This document shows, piece by piece, positions 1 through 9,433 of a stretch of DNA of 64,000 nt. Below the pieces are notes generated by a model. That model did no database searches. It saw only the letters and a list, made by a program, of their open reading frames with translations, and was not told the DNA's origin. Source of the stretch: Streptomyces formicae (GTDB lineage Bacteria > Actinomycetota > Actinomycetes > Streptomycetales > Streptomycetaceae); contig NZ_CP071872.1 in the NCBI RefSeq assembly GCF_022647665.1, positions 4,092,001-4,156,000 of the forward strand, read 5' to 3'. The position numbers and the translations under genes are program-made. Position 1 is the first letter of the stretch. Each line of letters starts with the position of its first letter.

Positions 1-70
1 CGGCGTCGCCAGTGGGACCAGTGCAGGACGTGGTCTATGGGTGCTGTTCGACGGTGGGCGAGGCGGTGGA

Positions 71-1282
71 TCAGCCGTCGGATTTCGGGGAGGGTGAGGG
101 GTATGAGCTGGGAGGATCCGTTTCTGCTTTCCCTATGTCGGACGAGCGGGCCTTCAGGACGGTGAGGCAGGCGTGGGCTGCCATCGCGAGGGTCATGTGC
201 CGGTGCCAGCCGTCGTAACGGCGGACCTGGTAGTCGTCCAGGCCGCATTCCTGCTTCGCACTCTGGAAGCATTCCTCGACCGCCCACCGGCTGCCGGCGA
301 CATGGATGAGCTCGTCGAGGGTGGTCTCCGCGGGGCAGTAAGCGATGTAGTAGGAGATCTCTTGGGGTCGGCTCACGCTGCGGCGGGCGATCACCCAGTG
401 CCGGCGGTCCTCGCGGTGCCATGGACGGACCTCGACCCTCGCCCAGTCGTAGACCCTCGGGCCGTGAGCCCCGTTTCCGCAGGAACGGCGTTTCCACTTC
501 TGCCGGGACAAGCCGGGAAACAGGTCGTGGACAGGGTGGTCGATGGCCCAGCGGGTGACGACGGTGTCGTGCCGGGTGGTAGCCATGACATGGAAGACAT
601 CGGCCCGCTCGAGCTCGGACCGCCAGCCCTTGGAGAATCCGTAGGCGGCATCGGCGGTCACCCACCGGAAGGGGACCTTGTCCGCAATCGCCTTGCGGAC
701 CATCGCCTTCGCGGTGACGACCTTCGTCTCGAAGGCGACGTCATCCGCGATGCCTGCGGCCCGGCAGCGATCCCGGTCATCCGTCCACGAGGCGGGGAGA
801 TACAGGCGGCGGTCGATCAGCGTGCGGCCACGACGGCCGGCATAGGCGAGGAAGACCCCGATCTGGGAGTTCTCCGTCCGCCCGGCGGTCCCGGAATACT
901 GGCGCTGAACCCCGGCCGAGCGGACACCCTTCTTCAAGAACCCGGTGTCGTCCACGATCAACACCGCCTCCGGATCGCCGAGATGCTCGACCACATAGCC
1001 CCGCACATCGCCCAGGACCTCATCCGCGTCCCAGTCGATCCGGTTCAGCAGCCGGTGGATCCGGTCCGGACCCGCATGACCGGCCTCCTCCGCCAGCGTC
1101 CACCCGTTCTTCCGCTCCAACGGAGATATCAACCCCCGCATATACGCAAGCGCCGACTCACGCGGCTCCGACCTGGCAAAACGATGCACGAACCGCTCAT
1201 GCAAAGCCCTCAGCTCACCAGCCCACACCCGGGCCTCAGCAAGTTCCCCACCCATACACACACCAACGAACGACCTGGCCAC
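71..1282 (-). CDS. IS701-family transposase
   Basis: This 403-aa DDE transposase would move an IS701-like element. The acidic triad is visible: VDDTG near residue 110, TADAAYG near residue 210 and the glutamate of EECFQSAK near residue 340, followed by the QVRRYDGW motif typical of the family. Length matches the family (about 400 aa). The GTG at 1282 gives the longest frame; the ATG at 1255 (MGGELAEA) is an alternative, and neither has a good ribosome site. The left end of the element lies outside the window, and its upstream flank was hit by the IS4-like element at 1315. The frame is intact, so activity is possible but the complete ends cannot be judged. Confidence 0.88.
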   Translation of the reverse strand: MARSFVGVCMGGELAEARVWAGELRALHERFVHRFARSEPRESALAYMRGLISPLERKNGWTLAEEAGHAGPDRIHRLLNRIDWDADEVLGDVRGYVVEHLGDPEAVLIVDDTGFLKKGVRSAGVQRQYSGTAGRTENSQIGVFLAYAGRRGRTLIDRRLYLPASWTDDRDRCRAAGIADDVAFETKVVTAKAMVRKAIADKVPFRWVTADAAYGFSKGWRSELERADVFHVMATTRHDTVVTRWAIDHPVHDLFPGLSRQKWKRRSCGNGAHGPRVYDWARVEVRPWHREDRRHWVIARRSVSRPQEISYYIAYCPAETTLDELIHVAGSRWAVEECFQSAKQECGLDDYQVRRYDGWHRHMTLAMAAHACLTVLKARSSDIGKAETDPPSSYPSPSPKSDG

Positions 1283-1306
1283 CAGTCACGGCAAACACCG
1301 TTGCAG

Positions 1307-1314
1307 TACTAGCG
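1307..1314. repeat. 8-bp target duplication, left copy
   Basis: TACTAGCG stands immediately left of the IS4-like element and is repeated exactly at 2815-2822 on its right. An exact 8-bp duplication indicates a fairly recent, unrearranged insertion. Confidence 0.85.
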
Positions 1315-2814
1315 CCAATGCCGTGTAGTTAGGGGTGCCGTGGGCGGTGTCAAGGGGTGGGCGTCAGGATGTGGACGCTGATCGTGGCCCTGTAGGTGGT
1401 GCGGTCGACGGTGCCTCTGGCGTTGTATCTCGAGATGGCCCGCTTCACGACGCGTGGACGGGTGCGGATACGGCGGTCGGGCATGAGGGCGGCCAGGATT
1501 CGGCGGCCTATGGTGCCGGCGAGGTCGATCACGGCGCCGCTGAACACGCCTGCGGCCTGGATGACCAGATCGCGGGCGGTGTTCAGGGCGATGGAGAAGC
1601 TGGCCCGGTCAGGGTCGGTCCCGGGTCGGCTGGCGGTGGCGTCCGCCATCGCCAGCCGCAGGACCTGATAGGTGACCAGCACCGCGAAGACTTCCTGGGC
1701 GACACCGGCGGGAGTGCGGGCACGAAGGACCCGACCGCCGAGGATCGTTGACTTGATCTCCAGATAGGTGGTCTCGACTTCCCACCGCTCGTGATACAGC
1801 CCGATCAGTTCGCCGGCGGGGTGGGTGAAGGGATCGGTCAGGGTTGTGACCAGCCGGTATGCGCCGGTGCGTCGTCCCTGTGATGTGCTGATGGTGATCT
1901 CGCAACAGACAACGCGGACCGCCACGGGTCCGATCCGGGAGAGCCAGGAGCCGTCGGGGAAGCGTCGCAGGACCGGCAGTCTGCGGTTCTCTTTCACCCG
2001 GACCAGGACGTGTGCGCTTCTCGACGTGATCGCTTCGATCAGGGCCTGGACGGCGAAGTTCCGGTCCAGCAGGACGATCATGTCTTCCCGCAGGCTGCGG
2101 ACTAAGCGTGGAGCATAGGTGGTCTCACCGTCGGTGGCCGGACCGAAGACGGCGTCCATAATGGTCCGGGTTCCGCAGGCGACCAGGACCAGGAGTCGCA
2201 GTGAGGGGTATCCCGCACCGCCGTTGTTGCAGCGGTGCCGGGTGAACTCGGCCTGGTTCGTGGGGCTGTCCGGCACGGCCATCAACGTGCCGTCGATGGC
2301 GCAGACGACCAGTCCGCGCCATCGCGTTCCGGTGATGCCGAGTCCTGCGGCCGGTCCACGGAGCAAGTCGAACAGGTGACGCAGCGGGCGGGTCCCGAGC
2401 CTCTTGCGGGCCTGGGCCAGCGCGCTGGCCGTGGGCGTCGCCGTCGGCAGTCCGTCCAGGCCGGCTGTCAGCCGCTGCCACACCTGCTGCCATCCGAGCC
2501 CGGGGAACAATGCCCCACCCAGCAGCAGGTACACCACCACGCGCGAGGGAAGGGCCCGTATCCGTTGCTGGGTTCTGCCGGTATCTGCCAGCACCTCATC
2601 GACCATCTCGAACGGGACAATCCGTGTCAGCTCGCCGAGATGGCCGGGGGCAAACGCCCCTGCTGCAACCGCTACTTCACGAGAAATGACAGACTTGGCG
2701 TCCAACGGAGCTCCTGCTGAACAGTGATCTTGGTCGACACGGTTCTAGCAGGAGCTCCGTCACTTCATCAGCCTGCTTGACAAGCAGCCCAGAGCCCTAA
2801 CTACACGGCGTTGG
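1315..2814 (-). mobile_element. IS4-family insertion sequence, complete
   Basis: The 1500-bp element is bounded by near-perfect inverted ends, CCAATGCCGTGTAGTTAGGG on the left and its complement with one mismatch on the right (2795-2814). It carries one transposase gene on the minus strand. The flanks are an exact 8-bp duplication, TACTAGCG. Everything needed for a functional copy is seen. Confidence 0.9.
1350..2705 (-). CDS. IS4-family transposase
   Basis: This 451-aa protein has the IS4 architecture: an N-terminal domain (about residues 20-115) followed by an RNase-H-like core. Catalytic residues appear in AIDGT (near 148), LLDRNF (near 224) and the IS4 signature Y-x2-R-x3-E-x6-K, present as YHERWEVE...LEIK near residue 315. 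Full length for the family and uninterrupted. The ATG at 2705 lies just inside the right end of the element, so the start is well constrained. Confidence in the family is high; which IS4 subgroup cannot be told from here. Confidence 0.92.
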   Translation of the reverse strand: MDAKSVISREVAVAAGAFAPGHLGELTRIVPFEMVDEVLADTGRTQQRIRALPSRVVVYLLLGGALFPGLGWQQVWQRLTAGLDGLPTATPTASALAQARKRLGTRPLRHLFDLLRGPAAGLGITGTRWRGLVVCAIDGTLMAVPDSPTNQAEFTRHRCNNGGAGYPSLRLLVLVACGTRTIMDAVFGPATDGETTYAPRLVRSLREDMIVLLDRNFAVQALIEAITSRSAHVLVRVKENRRLPVLRRFPDGSWLSRIGPVAVRVVCCEITISTSQGRRTGAYRLVTTLTDPFTHPAGELIGLYHERWEVETTYLEIKSTILGGRVLRARTPAGVAQEVFAVLVTYQVLRLAMADATASRPGTDPDRASFSIALNTARDLVIQAAGVFSGAVIDLAGTIGRRILAALMPDRRIRTRPRVVKRAISRYNARGTVDRTTYRATISVHILTPTP

Positions 2815-2822
2815 TACTAGCG
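2815..2822. repeat. 8-bp target duplication, right copy
   Basis: TACTAGCG, identical to 1307-1314, follows the right end of the IS4-like element. Together the two copies define the insertion point, which lies just upstream of the IS701 transposase. Confidence 0.85.
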
Positions 2823-2929
2823 CACGAAACCCCCATCGCCCCGGGTTCAGCCGTCTCGCTGGCGGCCGGCGGGGTCTCGGCCCGGCGCAGTCGCTCCAAC
2901 TTCGGAGGGAGAGGGCCAGCGAGCCGGGA

Positions 2930-4304
2930 GTGTCTAATCAACGGCGGATCTGCTGATCAAGGAGAGACGCCAAGTGAGCGAGACGATGATCGGGCACGAG
3001 TCCGTCGAGGAGCCGGCCGGTGGTGCGATGCCGTCGGCCGCGTCGGACGAACAGCTCGTCGCGATGCTGGTCGACCGGGCCCGCAGCGAGGCCCTGCAGC
3101 TGACCGGCGAGGGTGGGCTGTTGCAGCAGCTGACCAAGCGAGTGCTGGAGTCAGCGCTGGAGGGCGAGATCACCGATCATGTCGGCTACGAGAAGCACGA
3201 TCCGGCCGGGAAGAACAACGGCAACAGCCGCAACGGCACTCGTGCGAAGACCGTGCTGACCGACGTCGGCCCGGTCGAGGTCAGGGTGCCCCGGGACACC
3301 GCCGGCAGCTTCGAGCCGCAGATCGTCAGGAAGCGGCAGCGCCGCCTGTCCGGCGTGGACGAAATGGTCCTCTCCCTATCCGCGAAGGGCCTCACCCACG
3401 GGGAGATCTCCGCGCACCTGGCCGAGGTCTACGGGGCGGAGGTGTCCAAGCAGACCATCTCCACGATCACCGACAAGGTGATGGAGGGAATGGCCGAATG
3501 GCAGAACCGGCCGCTCGACCGTGTCTATCCGGTTCTGTTCGTGGATGCCATCAACGTCAAGATCAGGGACGGGCAGGTCGCGAACCGGCCGGTCTACGTC
3601 GTGATGGCCGTGACCACCGAAGGCACCCGGGACATCCTGGGGATCTGGGCCGGCGACGGCGGTGAGGGCGCGAAGTACTGGCTGCACGTGTTCACCGAGT
3701 TGAAGAACCGCGGCCTGGACGATGTGCTCATGCTTGTCTGCGATGGCCTCAAGGGCCTGCCCGAGGCGGTGGAGACCGCCTGGCCTCGCACGATTGTCCA
3801 GACCTGCGTGGTTCACCTCCTGCGCAACAGCTTCCGTTACGCGGCCCGCCAGGACTGGGACAAGGTCGCCAAAGCCCTCAAGCCCGTCTACACCGCACCC
3901 AGCGAAGACGCGGCGACGGAGCGGTTCGGGGAGTTCCAGGAAGCCTGGGGCCGGAAGTATCCGGCGATCATCAAGCTGTGGGAGAACGCCTGGGCCGAGT
4001 TCGTGCCCTTCCTCTCCTTCGACGTCGAGATCCGGAAGGTCATCTGCTCGACGAACGCGATTGAGTCCGTGAACGCCCGCATACGCAAGGCCGTCCGGGC
4101 CCGCGGACACTTCCCCAACGAGGCCGCCGCCCTCAAGTGCGTCTACATGGCACTGATGAGCCTCGACCCGACCGGCAAGGGTCGCAAGCGATGGACCATG
4201 CGCTGGAAGGCACCCCTCAACGCGTTCCAGATCGCCTTCGAGGGCCGGCTCACCCCGGCCAACAACTGAACCTCAACAACCAAGATCAGCCGTTAAATTG
4301 ACAC
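2930..4304 (+). mobile_element. IS256-family insertion sequence
   Basis: Imperfect inverted ends are visible: GTGTCTAATCAACGGCGGAT at 2930 and, read inward from 4304, GTGTCAATTTAACGGCTGAT. They enclose one intact transposase gene. Both flanks contain CAGCGAGCC a few bases outside, but no clean 8-9 bp duplication directly abuts the ends, so the exact boundary is uncertain by a few bases. Confidence 0.8.
2974..4269 (+). CDS. IS256-family (Mutator-type) transposase
   Basis: The 431-aa transposase starts at a GTG preceded by AAGGAGAG. It shows the IS256 order: an N-terminal region with LTGEGGLLQQLTKR (near 45), the first catalytic Asp in VLFVDAINVKIRDG (near 190), the second in LVCDGLKGLPEA (near 255), the C/H-containing QTCVVHLLRNS, and the glutamate in STNAIESVNARIR (near 370). 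Length and motifs match the family. It is closely related to the broken copy at 58.7-60.0 kb, which differs by a frameshift and a nonsense codon. The frame is intact, so it could be active. Confidence 0.93.
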   Translation: MSETMIGHESVEEPAGGAMPSAASDEQLVAMLVDRARSEALQLTGEGGLLQQLTKRVLESALEGEITDHVGYEKHDPAGKNNGNSRNGTRAKTVLTDVGPVEVRVPRDTAGSFEPQIVRKRQRRLSGVDEMVLSLSAKGLTHGEISAHLAEVYGAEVSKQTISTITDKVMEGMAEWQNRPLDRVYPVLFVDAINVKIRDGQVANRPVYVVMAVTTEGTRDILGIWAGDGGEGAKYWLHVFTELKNRGLDDVLMLVCDGLKGLPEAVETAWPRTIVQTCVVHLLRNSFRYAARQDWDKVAKALKPVYTAPSEDAATERFGEFQEAWGRKYPAIIKLWENAWAEFVPFLSFDVEIRKVICSTNAIESVNARIRKAVRARGHFPNEAAALKCVYMALMSLDPTGKGRKRWTMRWKAPLNAFQIAFEGRLTPANN

Positions 4305-4735
4305 ACCCAGCGAGCCCGTACCGGGCCCGGCCGCGCCGGTAGCTGGGTCAGCCTGTTCCCCTCGAGGAGTCGTGGCCTTGCCGCGGTTCGAGGTTGAATC
4401 TCCAAAGACTGAGGATTCGGTCCCGCTCCCAGAAGTCGTCAGGTACCAGTTGAGCCATCAACGCAGGGGGAGGCTCTTCACTCAGCGCCGTAATGTCACC
4501 GCTCTCGGTGGTTGTAGCCAGCCGGAATCGAGCCGTGTAGAGGGTGCTGAGGGCCCCGAAGAAGGCGAATCCCTGTCTGGGGTCCGCTCCCCCGTTGTGG
4601 GAGCCAGTACTGGCTTCCCGTGGGCCGACGTCGCCGCGGGTTTCTCTGCTTCTCCTGTCACATCTGCCCAGTTGAACCTCCCCTTCCTGGGGTGAGGGCG
4701 GCGCCTGGCCGCCTTCCCCGGAGGAGGAGATGTTC
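4305..4735. other. Leader region of the Tad operon, no gene assigned
   Basis: About 430 bp separate the IS256 end from the first gene of the operon. A minus-strand stretch near 4350-4460 reads MAQLVPDDFWERD and could be the start of a lost IS5-type transposase, but this is weak. The operon promoter presumably lies here; I see no convincing -10/-35 pair. GAGGAGGAG at 4721-4729 is the ribosome site that decides the start at 4736. Confidence 0.4.
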
Positions 4736-5230
4736 ATGGTGAGCGACGTAGTGCCGCAGGCCCCGGATATAGGGAGGGGGCTCGGTGTCGTCTTCGCATT
4801 CATCTTCGGGCACGCCGCATGGCTCGTCGGCGCCGGCGTGGTGGCAGTGGCCGCCTGGGCTGCGTCGGCCGTGTGGTGGCGTCGGCGGGCGGTGCGGGAG
4901 CTGGGGGGAAGGGCGCGGTTCCAGCTGGTCCCCGCGGTCACGTTCGATCCGCAGCTGCCGGACGTCGGGCAGGCCGCCGCGCGGCTGGCTGAGGCGAGGG
5001 CGGCCGCGGGCGCGCTGCCGGCGCGGGCTGCGGCACTGCGGATCCGCGTATCGGCCGGGGAGGAGAGCCGCCTTCGGTACGCGTGGGAAGGGCCGGAGCG
5101 GGCAGCGAGCGTGCTGCGCCTGCCCGGATACCGGCAGGTGGAGGTGCTCGCCGCGGACGCAGCCCGGGACCGCGTGGCTCCTGTGCGGTTCGAGGGCGCC
5201 GCCCCGCTCGAGCGCGGTGATGCCTCGTGA
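4736..5230 (+). CDS. Small membrane protein, first gene of Tad/HerA operon
   Basis: The 164-aa product has one or two membrane segments at its N-terminus (about residues 12-48, rich in Val, Ala and Gly, ending in WWRRR), followed by a soluble Ala/Arg-rich part. An ATG at 4730 sits inside the GAGGAGG ribosome site, so the ATG at 4736 is the better start. The gene ends in GTGA, overlapping the start of the ATPase gene by 4 bp, which implies translational coupling. No family recognised with certainty; it may anchor or recruit the downstream ATPase to the membrane (inference). Confidence 0.75.
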   Translation: MVSDVVPQAPDIGRGLGVVFAFIFGHAAWLVGAGVVAVAAWAASAVWWRRRAVRELGGRARFQLVPAVTFDPQLPDVGQAAARLAEARAAAGALPARAAALRIRVSAGEESRLRYAWEGPERAASVLRLPGYRQVEVLAADAARDRVAPVRFEGAAPLERGDAS

Positions 5231-7470
5231 GTCCTGTCCTTCTCGACAAGGAAGCCGCCGAGGCCGACGCTCTCGCTGCGAGCGGCCCGGACAGCGTGCT
5301 GTATGTGGCGCGCGCCGAGCTGGTGCTTGCCGGGCCCGATCACCGCCCGCTGGGTAAGCCGGTCCTGGATCCCGACCCGCTGGAGCAGGTGGCCGCGGCG
5401 TTCGCCGAGGTGCGCACCGAGGACGGAGAGGAGGCGGAGCTCGTCATCGACCTGCTGCCGGTGCCGGGCGCGAAGGTCGCCCGCAGGCGGCGGCGGTTGA
5501 TGCGACGGGCCGCGCGCCGCGGGCCCTCGGCGTACGGGGAGCGGCTCCAGCCGGGCGGTCAGGGCGGCGGCTGGATGTCGCAGGCCTGGGGGGCGCTGAA
5601 CGGCGCTGGCCCGAAGTCCGGCCCCAGGGGTGGTGCGCGGGTTCCGCGGCAGAGCGATCTGGCCGACCAGGTCGGCAAGTTCACCCCGGGAGCGGAAGCG
5701 TTCGCGCTGCAGGTGCTGGTGCGCTGCACGGCGCGCCATCCGCATCGGGCCCGGGCCCGGCTGCATCAGGTGATGGCCGCGCTGCAGGCGCTGCGCGGCG
5801 AGAACACCTTCGTCCCGGTGGGGCCGCGCGTGGGGATGTGGCGGCCGTACTCGAATGTGTGGTGGCGCCGGCGCGCCTTCGACCGGAAGTTCTTCCGCGG
5901 AGACTTCTCGCCGGCGAAACGGCAGTGGGTGACCTGGCAAGAGGTGGCTGGGCTGCTGAAGCCGCCTACGATGCGCTGCTCCGCGCAGAACGTCGTACGG
6001 ACGGGCGGGGTGGTGCCGTCGGCGCCGGCCGGCCTGCCCACCTGGACCGGTCAGAAGGACGTCTTCCCGCTGGGGATCGTTACGGGCGCCGACGGCCGGA
6101 AGCGACTGGCCGGCGCGTACGCGAAGGATGTGCTGTTCGGTGCGTCGTTCGGCAAGTCGGGCTTCGGAAAGACCGAGCAGGCATTGGTCCAGTTCGCCGC
6201 CCGCGCGTACGCGGGTGATGGCGCCTGGCTGCTGGACCCGCACAGGAGCGCCTGGTACCGGATCAAGCCGTACTTCACGCACCCGGCGCTCGCTGAGCGG
6301 GTGTGGGAGATCGACCTGTCCCGCACCGGGGACGCCGATCGGATGGCGGGCTGGAATCCCCTTTCCATGGAAGGGAGGCGCCTGGACGAGGTGCAGGAGG
6401 TCGTCGGCGCCGTGGTCGGGGCAATCGCCTCCGCCCACAGCTGGGGCGAGCGCGCCACCCGGGCCCGCACCATCCTGTCCAACGCCGTACGGACCCTCGC
6501 CGAGCTGTCCCACGTGCTGATCGAAGACGGGCACCCTCAGCTGCAGCCCACCGTGTTCCAGATCGGCACGCTCCTCGAGGACGAAGCGTGGCGCGAGCAG
6601 GTCCTTGACCACCTGCCGGAGGGCACCGCCCGGTACTGGCGCAAGTCGTTCCCGAACGTGGAGCCAGCCGCACTCAGCACCGTCACCAACGTGCTGTACC
6701 GGCTTAACAACTCGCGCTCCCTGCGGGCCTTCCTCGGATCCCCGCGCTCCGGGTACGACCTGCGGCGCGCGGTGGCCCACTCGGCGGTGGTGGGCATGTG
6801 CCCCGGCGGCACCGGCGAGAGCGACGAAGTGATCTGCGCGCTGCTGCTGTTCGACCTCTTCCGCGAAGGCATGGCCCAGGCCAACACCCCGCCGGAGAAG
6901 CTGCGCACGTTCTGGGCGTGGGTCGACGAGCTGACCGCCGTCGACGGCGCCTCCCACGGCTACATCGCGAAGATCCTGGAGCAGCTGCGCAAGTACGAGT
7001 TCAGGTTCATGGGGATGACGCAGATGGCCATGCGGCTGAGCGATCAGACCCGGCAGGCGCTGATGCAGAACCAGAGCCTGCTGTCGGCGACCGCCGCCGA
7101 CTCCGACGAAGCGTCCTTCGTCGCCAAGCGCATGCCGGGCATCGACACCACCACCATCCAGCGCGTCAAGAAGTACCACTACATCCAGTCCGTCGAGCTG
7201 CGAGGCGAGCGCACCACCCCCTTCCGTGTCGAGGGCATGGCGGTCAGCGATGTCTACGCCGACTACTACAACCCGGCCGGACTCCCGGCGCTCGACAAGG
7301 CGATCGACGCCAACCTCACCCGGCGCAGTGTGGGCGAGATCCTCCACGACCTCGATCAGCTGGACGACGCGATCGGCGACTACCTCGCCGCGCGCCCCAC
7401 GATCACGGCGAGCCGCGCCAACAGCGCCCGCGGCGGCGGCGACGTCGTCCACCGCCTTCACGCGCTCTGA
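5227..7470 (+). CDS. HerA/VirB4-like P-loop ATPase (conjugation/secretion type)
   Basis: This 747-aa protein carries a Walker A loop GKSGFGKT at about residues 309-316 within an AYAKDVLFGASFGKSG context, and a likely Walker B FWAWVDEL near residue 565. The phrase LLDPHRSAW after the P-loop resembles the LDPH motif of HerA/VirB4/TraC-type ATPases that power DNA or protein translocation. The roughly 300-residue N-terminal part is less conserved and has no clear membrane segment. Its start overlaps the preceding membrane-protein gene by 4 bp and the replication-relaxation gene follows after 15 bp. Role inferred: motor of the secretion or transfer apparatus encoded by this operon. Confidence 0.85.
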   Translation: MSPVLLDKEAAEADALAASGPDSVLYVARAELVLAGPDHRPLGKPVLDPDPLEQVAAAFAEVRTEDGEEAELVIDLLPVPGAKVARRRRRLMRRAARRGPSAYGERLQPGGQGGGWMSQAWGALNGAGPKSGPRGGARVPRQSDLADQVGKFTPGAEAFALQVLVRCTARHPHRARARLHQVMAALQALRGENTFVPVGPRVGMWRPYSNVWWRRRAFDRKFFRGDFSPAKRQWVTWQEVAGLLKPPTMRCSAQNVVRTGGVVPSAPAGLPTWTGQKDVFPLGIVTGADGRKRLAGAYAKDVLFGASFGKSGFGKTEQALVQFAARAYAGDGAWLLDPHRSAWYRIKPYFTHPALAERVWEIDLSRTGDADRMAGWNPLSMEGRRLDEVQEVVGAVVGAIASAHSWGERATRARTILSNAVRTLAELSHVLIEDGHPQLQPTVFQIGTLLEDEAWREQVLDHLPEGTARYWRKSFPNVEPAALSTVTNVLYRLNNSRSLRAFLGSPRSGYDLRRAVAHSAVVGMCPGGTGESDEVICALLLFDLFREGMAQANTPPEKLRTFWAWVDELTAVDGASHGYIAKILEQLRKYEFRFMGMTQMAMRLSDQTRQALMQNQSLLSATAADSDEASFVAKRMPGIDTTTIQRVKKYHYIQSVELRGERTTPFRVEGMAVSDVYADYYNPAGLPALDKAIDANLTRRSVGEILHDLDQLDDAIGDYLAARPTITASRANSARGGGDVVHRLHAL

Positions 7471-7485
7471 AGGGAGACAACCTGT

Positions 7486-8469
7486 ATGTCCACCGCCACC
7501 GACACCGCCGGCGACGTCGCCGTGGGATCCCGTCCCGATGGTCTGTCCCGGCTCGCCCAGGAGATCCTGCCCGTCCTCTACCAGCACCGGCTGCTCACCG
7601 CCGCCCAGCTCACCCGGCTCCTGCGCCCGGCGGCGACCACCACCCGCTACGTGCGCCACCAGCTGCAACTCCTGCACGGGCACGGCCTGGCCGACGCAGC
7701 CGTACGCCGCCACAACGCGGCCGGGGAGCTGCTGTGGTACGTCACGCCGCTCGGCGCTGAGACCGTCGAGGCCAGCGGGGAGCTGGCCGCGCGGTCCTAC
7801 CGGATCACCGGTCAGGCGGCCGCCAGCGCCCTGCAGGAACACACCCTCGCGATCAACGACACCGGGCTCGCCTTCGTCGAGCACGCCCGACGGGCCGGCG
7901 ACGAATGCGGCCCGCTGGGCTGGGACATGGAAGTCGCCCACCGCGTCCGCGACGGCAACGCCCGGCACAGCGACGAGGCCTGGCTCACGCCCGACGCCGT
8001 ACTCCACTACGTCCGCGCCACCGGCGACGAGCGGATGCTGCTCACCTTCATGATCGAGGTGGACCGGTCCACGATGAGCATCGCCCGGCTCGCCGCGAAG
8101 CTCCACGCCTACGCCCGCTACGCCACCTACGTCCCTCAGCTGTCTCCCGGGGCCAAGGGACGCCCGGGCGCCTCCGGTGGGCTGGTGCAGGAGGCGTGGC
8201 GGGAGCGCTACCCCTCCTTCCCGCGGATCCTTCTGGTCCTGACCGGCGCCCCGTCACGTACGCTCCAGCGGCGTGCGGGGGACCTGCGGGCTCTGGCCGC
8301 CGCCGATCCGCGCATCGCGCGGGCCGCTGCCAGGCTCCAGGTCGGCGTCACCAGCCTCGGCTTCCTGCAGGCACACGGCCCGTTCGCGCCCATCTTCACT
8401 CCGGTCATGGGCGAAGCCGCGCCCACCGACGTCCTGCTCCACCCAGCCGCAGCGGAGGCCCTTCGGTGA
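7486..8469 (+). CDS. Replication-relaxation family protein
   Basis: The 327-aa product resembles the replication-relaxation (PF13814-type) proteins of actinobacterial plasmids: an N-terminal winged-helix-like part (about residues 20-85, RLAQEILPVLYQHRLLTAAQ...), then the FVEHAR and LTPDAVLHYV motifs and FMIEVDRSTM near residue 190. Such proteins are linked to plasmid replication or nicking, but the biochemistry is poorly established. The ATG follows AAGGGAG by a good spacing. Position directly after a HerA-like motor supports a DNA-processing role in transfer (inference). Confidence 0.82.
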   Translation: MSTATDTAGDVAVGSRPDGLSRLAQEILPVLYQHRLLTAAQLTRLLRPAATTTRYVRHQLQLLHGHGLADAAVRRHNAAGELLWYVTPLGAETVEASGELAARSYRITGQAAASALQEHTLAINDTGLAFVEHARRAGDECGPLGWDMEVAHRVRDGNARHSDEAWLTPDAVLHYVRATGDERMLLTFMIEVDRSTMSIARLAAKLHAYARYATYVPQLSPGAKGRPGASGGLVQEAWRERYPSFPRILLVLTGAPSRTLQRRAGDLRALAAADPRIARAAARLQVGVTSLGFLQAHGPFAPIFTPVMGEAAPTDVLLHPAAAEALR

Positions 8470-8627
8470 CCGCCCAGACCTCTCTGTTCCTGCCGGCTGG
8501 TCCGGCCGCCCCATCGCCCAGGAAGGCCTCGCCCGGGTCCTCCCGGAGCCGAAGTTGGCGGCCTGAGCGGGAGGGTGCGTGGGGCCTTCGGGAACGGTTC
8601 GTGGGACGGGAGCGTCCGCGCCTGTGA
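8466..8627 (+). CDS. Possible small ORF after replication-relaxation gene
   Basis: A GTG overlaps the stop of the preceding gene in GTGA, giving a 53-aa product rich in Arg, Ser and Pro without hydrophobic segment. The 4-bp overlap is the coupling arrangement used elsewhere in this operon, which is the only support. No family recognised and it could be spurious. Confidence 0.3.
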   Translation: MTAQTSLFLPAGPAAPSPRKASPGSSRSRSWRPEREGAWGLRERFVGRERPRL

Positions 8628-8830
8628 CTCAGGAACCTTCCCGGGAGACGGAATTCGGGATAACAGTCTCGCGAACTGATCAAACGCGCTGGGCTGATGG
8701 GGCGAAATTCCGTAGCGTGTGCATGTGCACGGCAGCTTCGAAGATCCGGACCACGCGCCCCTGATCCACCCACGCGGCGCACGGCTTCGCAGGTAGCCAG
8801 CACATCCACGGTGACGTACGGGGAGGCTCA

Positions 8831-9433
8831 GTGGCTGGAACAACACGACCGAGGCACAGCGCGATTCGCACTCGAAATCGACTTATCGGCGTAGCGATCG
8901 CGGCGTGCACGGCTCTCAGTCTGACGGGCTGCACTTCTGACTCCTCGAAGAACGCAGATGCGAAGGACTCCCCCACGCCCAGCGCATCCGCGTCGACCAC
9001 GCCTGCAGACCCGACCGAGGCTGCCAAGAAGGCCGCGATCACCACCTACCATGCCTACTGGCAGGAGATGGAGAAGCTCTACGCGGATATCACCGGCGAG
9101 GCGGGCGATATCGATCGCTACGCAGCATCAACCGCCCTCAGCAGCGCGCGATCGGACGCCAAGAGCGTCCACGACCGCCACCTGGTCCACACCGGCGACG
9201 TCTCCGTCCTCAACACCACCGCAACCGCAGCGGACCTCCAGCGCAAGATCCCCAATGTGCAGCTCACGAGCTGCCTGGACATCTCCCGCTGGAAGGTCAT
9301 GAACACCAAGACCGGCAAGCCGGCGGCGCTGCCGTCCGGTCGACTGACCAAGTTCGTCGCTGTCTCCACTGTCGAGCGGTGGCCCAAAGGGTGGCGGGTC
9401 ATTCGTAACGAACCTCAAGGCAAGCCATGCTGA
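8831..9433 (+). CDS. Secreted lipoprotein
   Basis: The 200-aa product begins with charged residues, a hydrophobic core (about 18-30) and a lipobox LTGC, so Cys34 is the expected lipidated residue after signal peptidase II cleavage. A Ser/Thr/Pro/Ala-rich linker (about 38-62) follows, then a mixed domain with two further cysteines near the C-terminus that may form a disulfide. GTG start with GGGGAGG upstream. The gene overlaps the next by 7 bp. Likely an outer-face component of the apparatus; no family named. The 200 bp upstream may hold an internal promoter. Confidence 0.8.
   Translation: MAGTTRPRHSAIRTRNRLIGVAIAACTALSLTGCTSDSSKNADAKDSPTPSASASTTPADPTEAAKKAAITTYHAYWQEMEKLYADITGEAGDIDRYAASTALSSARSDAKSVHDRHLVHTGDVSVLNTTATAADLQRKIPNVQLTSCLDISRWKVMNTKTGKPAALPSGRLTKFVAVSTVERWPKGWRVIRNEPQGKPC

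Noticed and set aside
2881..4320. CAGCGAGCC on both sides of the IS256-like element as its target duplication
   Set aside because: The repeats do not directly abut the inverted ends and their distance to the ends differs, so they cannot be called a duplication.
4348..8106. A 1252-aa open frame on the minus strand opposite the first operon genes
   Set aside because: It is the mirror of high-GC codon use in the real plus-strand genes, which have ribosome sites, overlaps and known domains. Its sequence is low in complexity with no domain.
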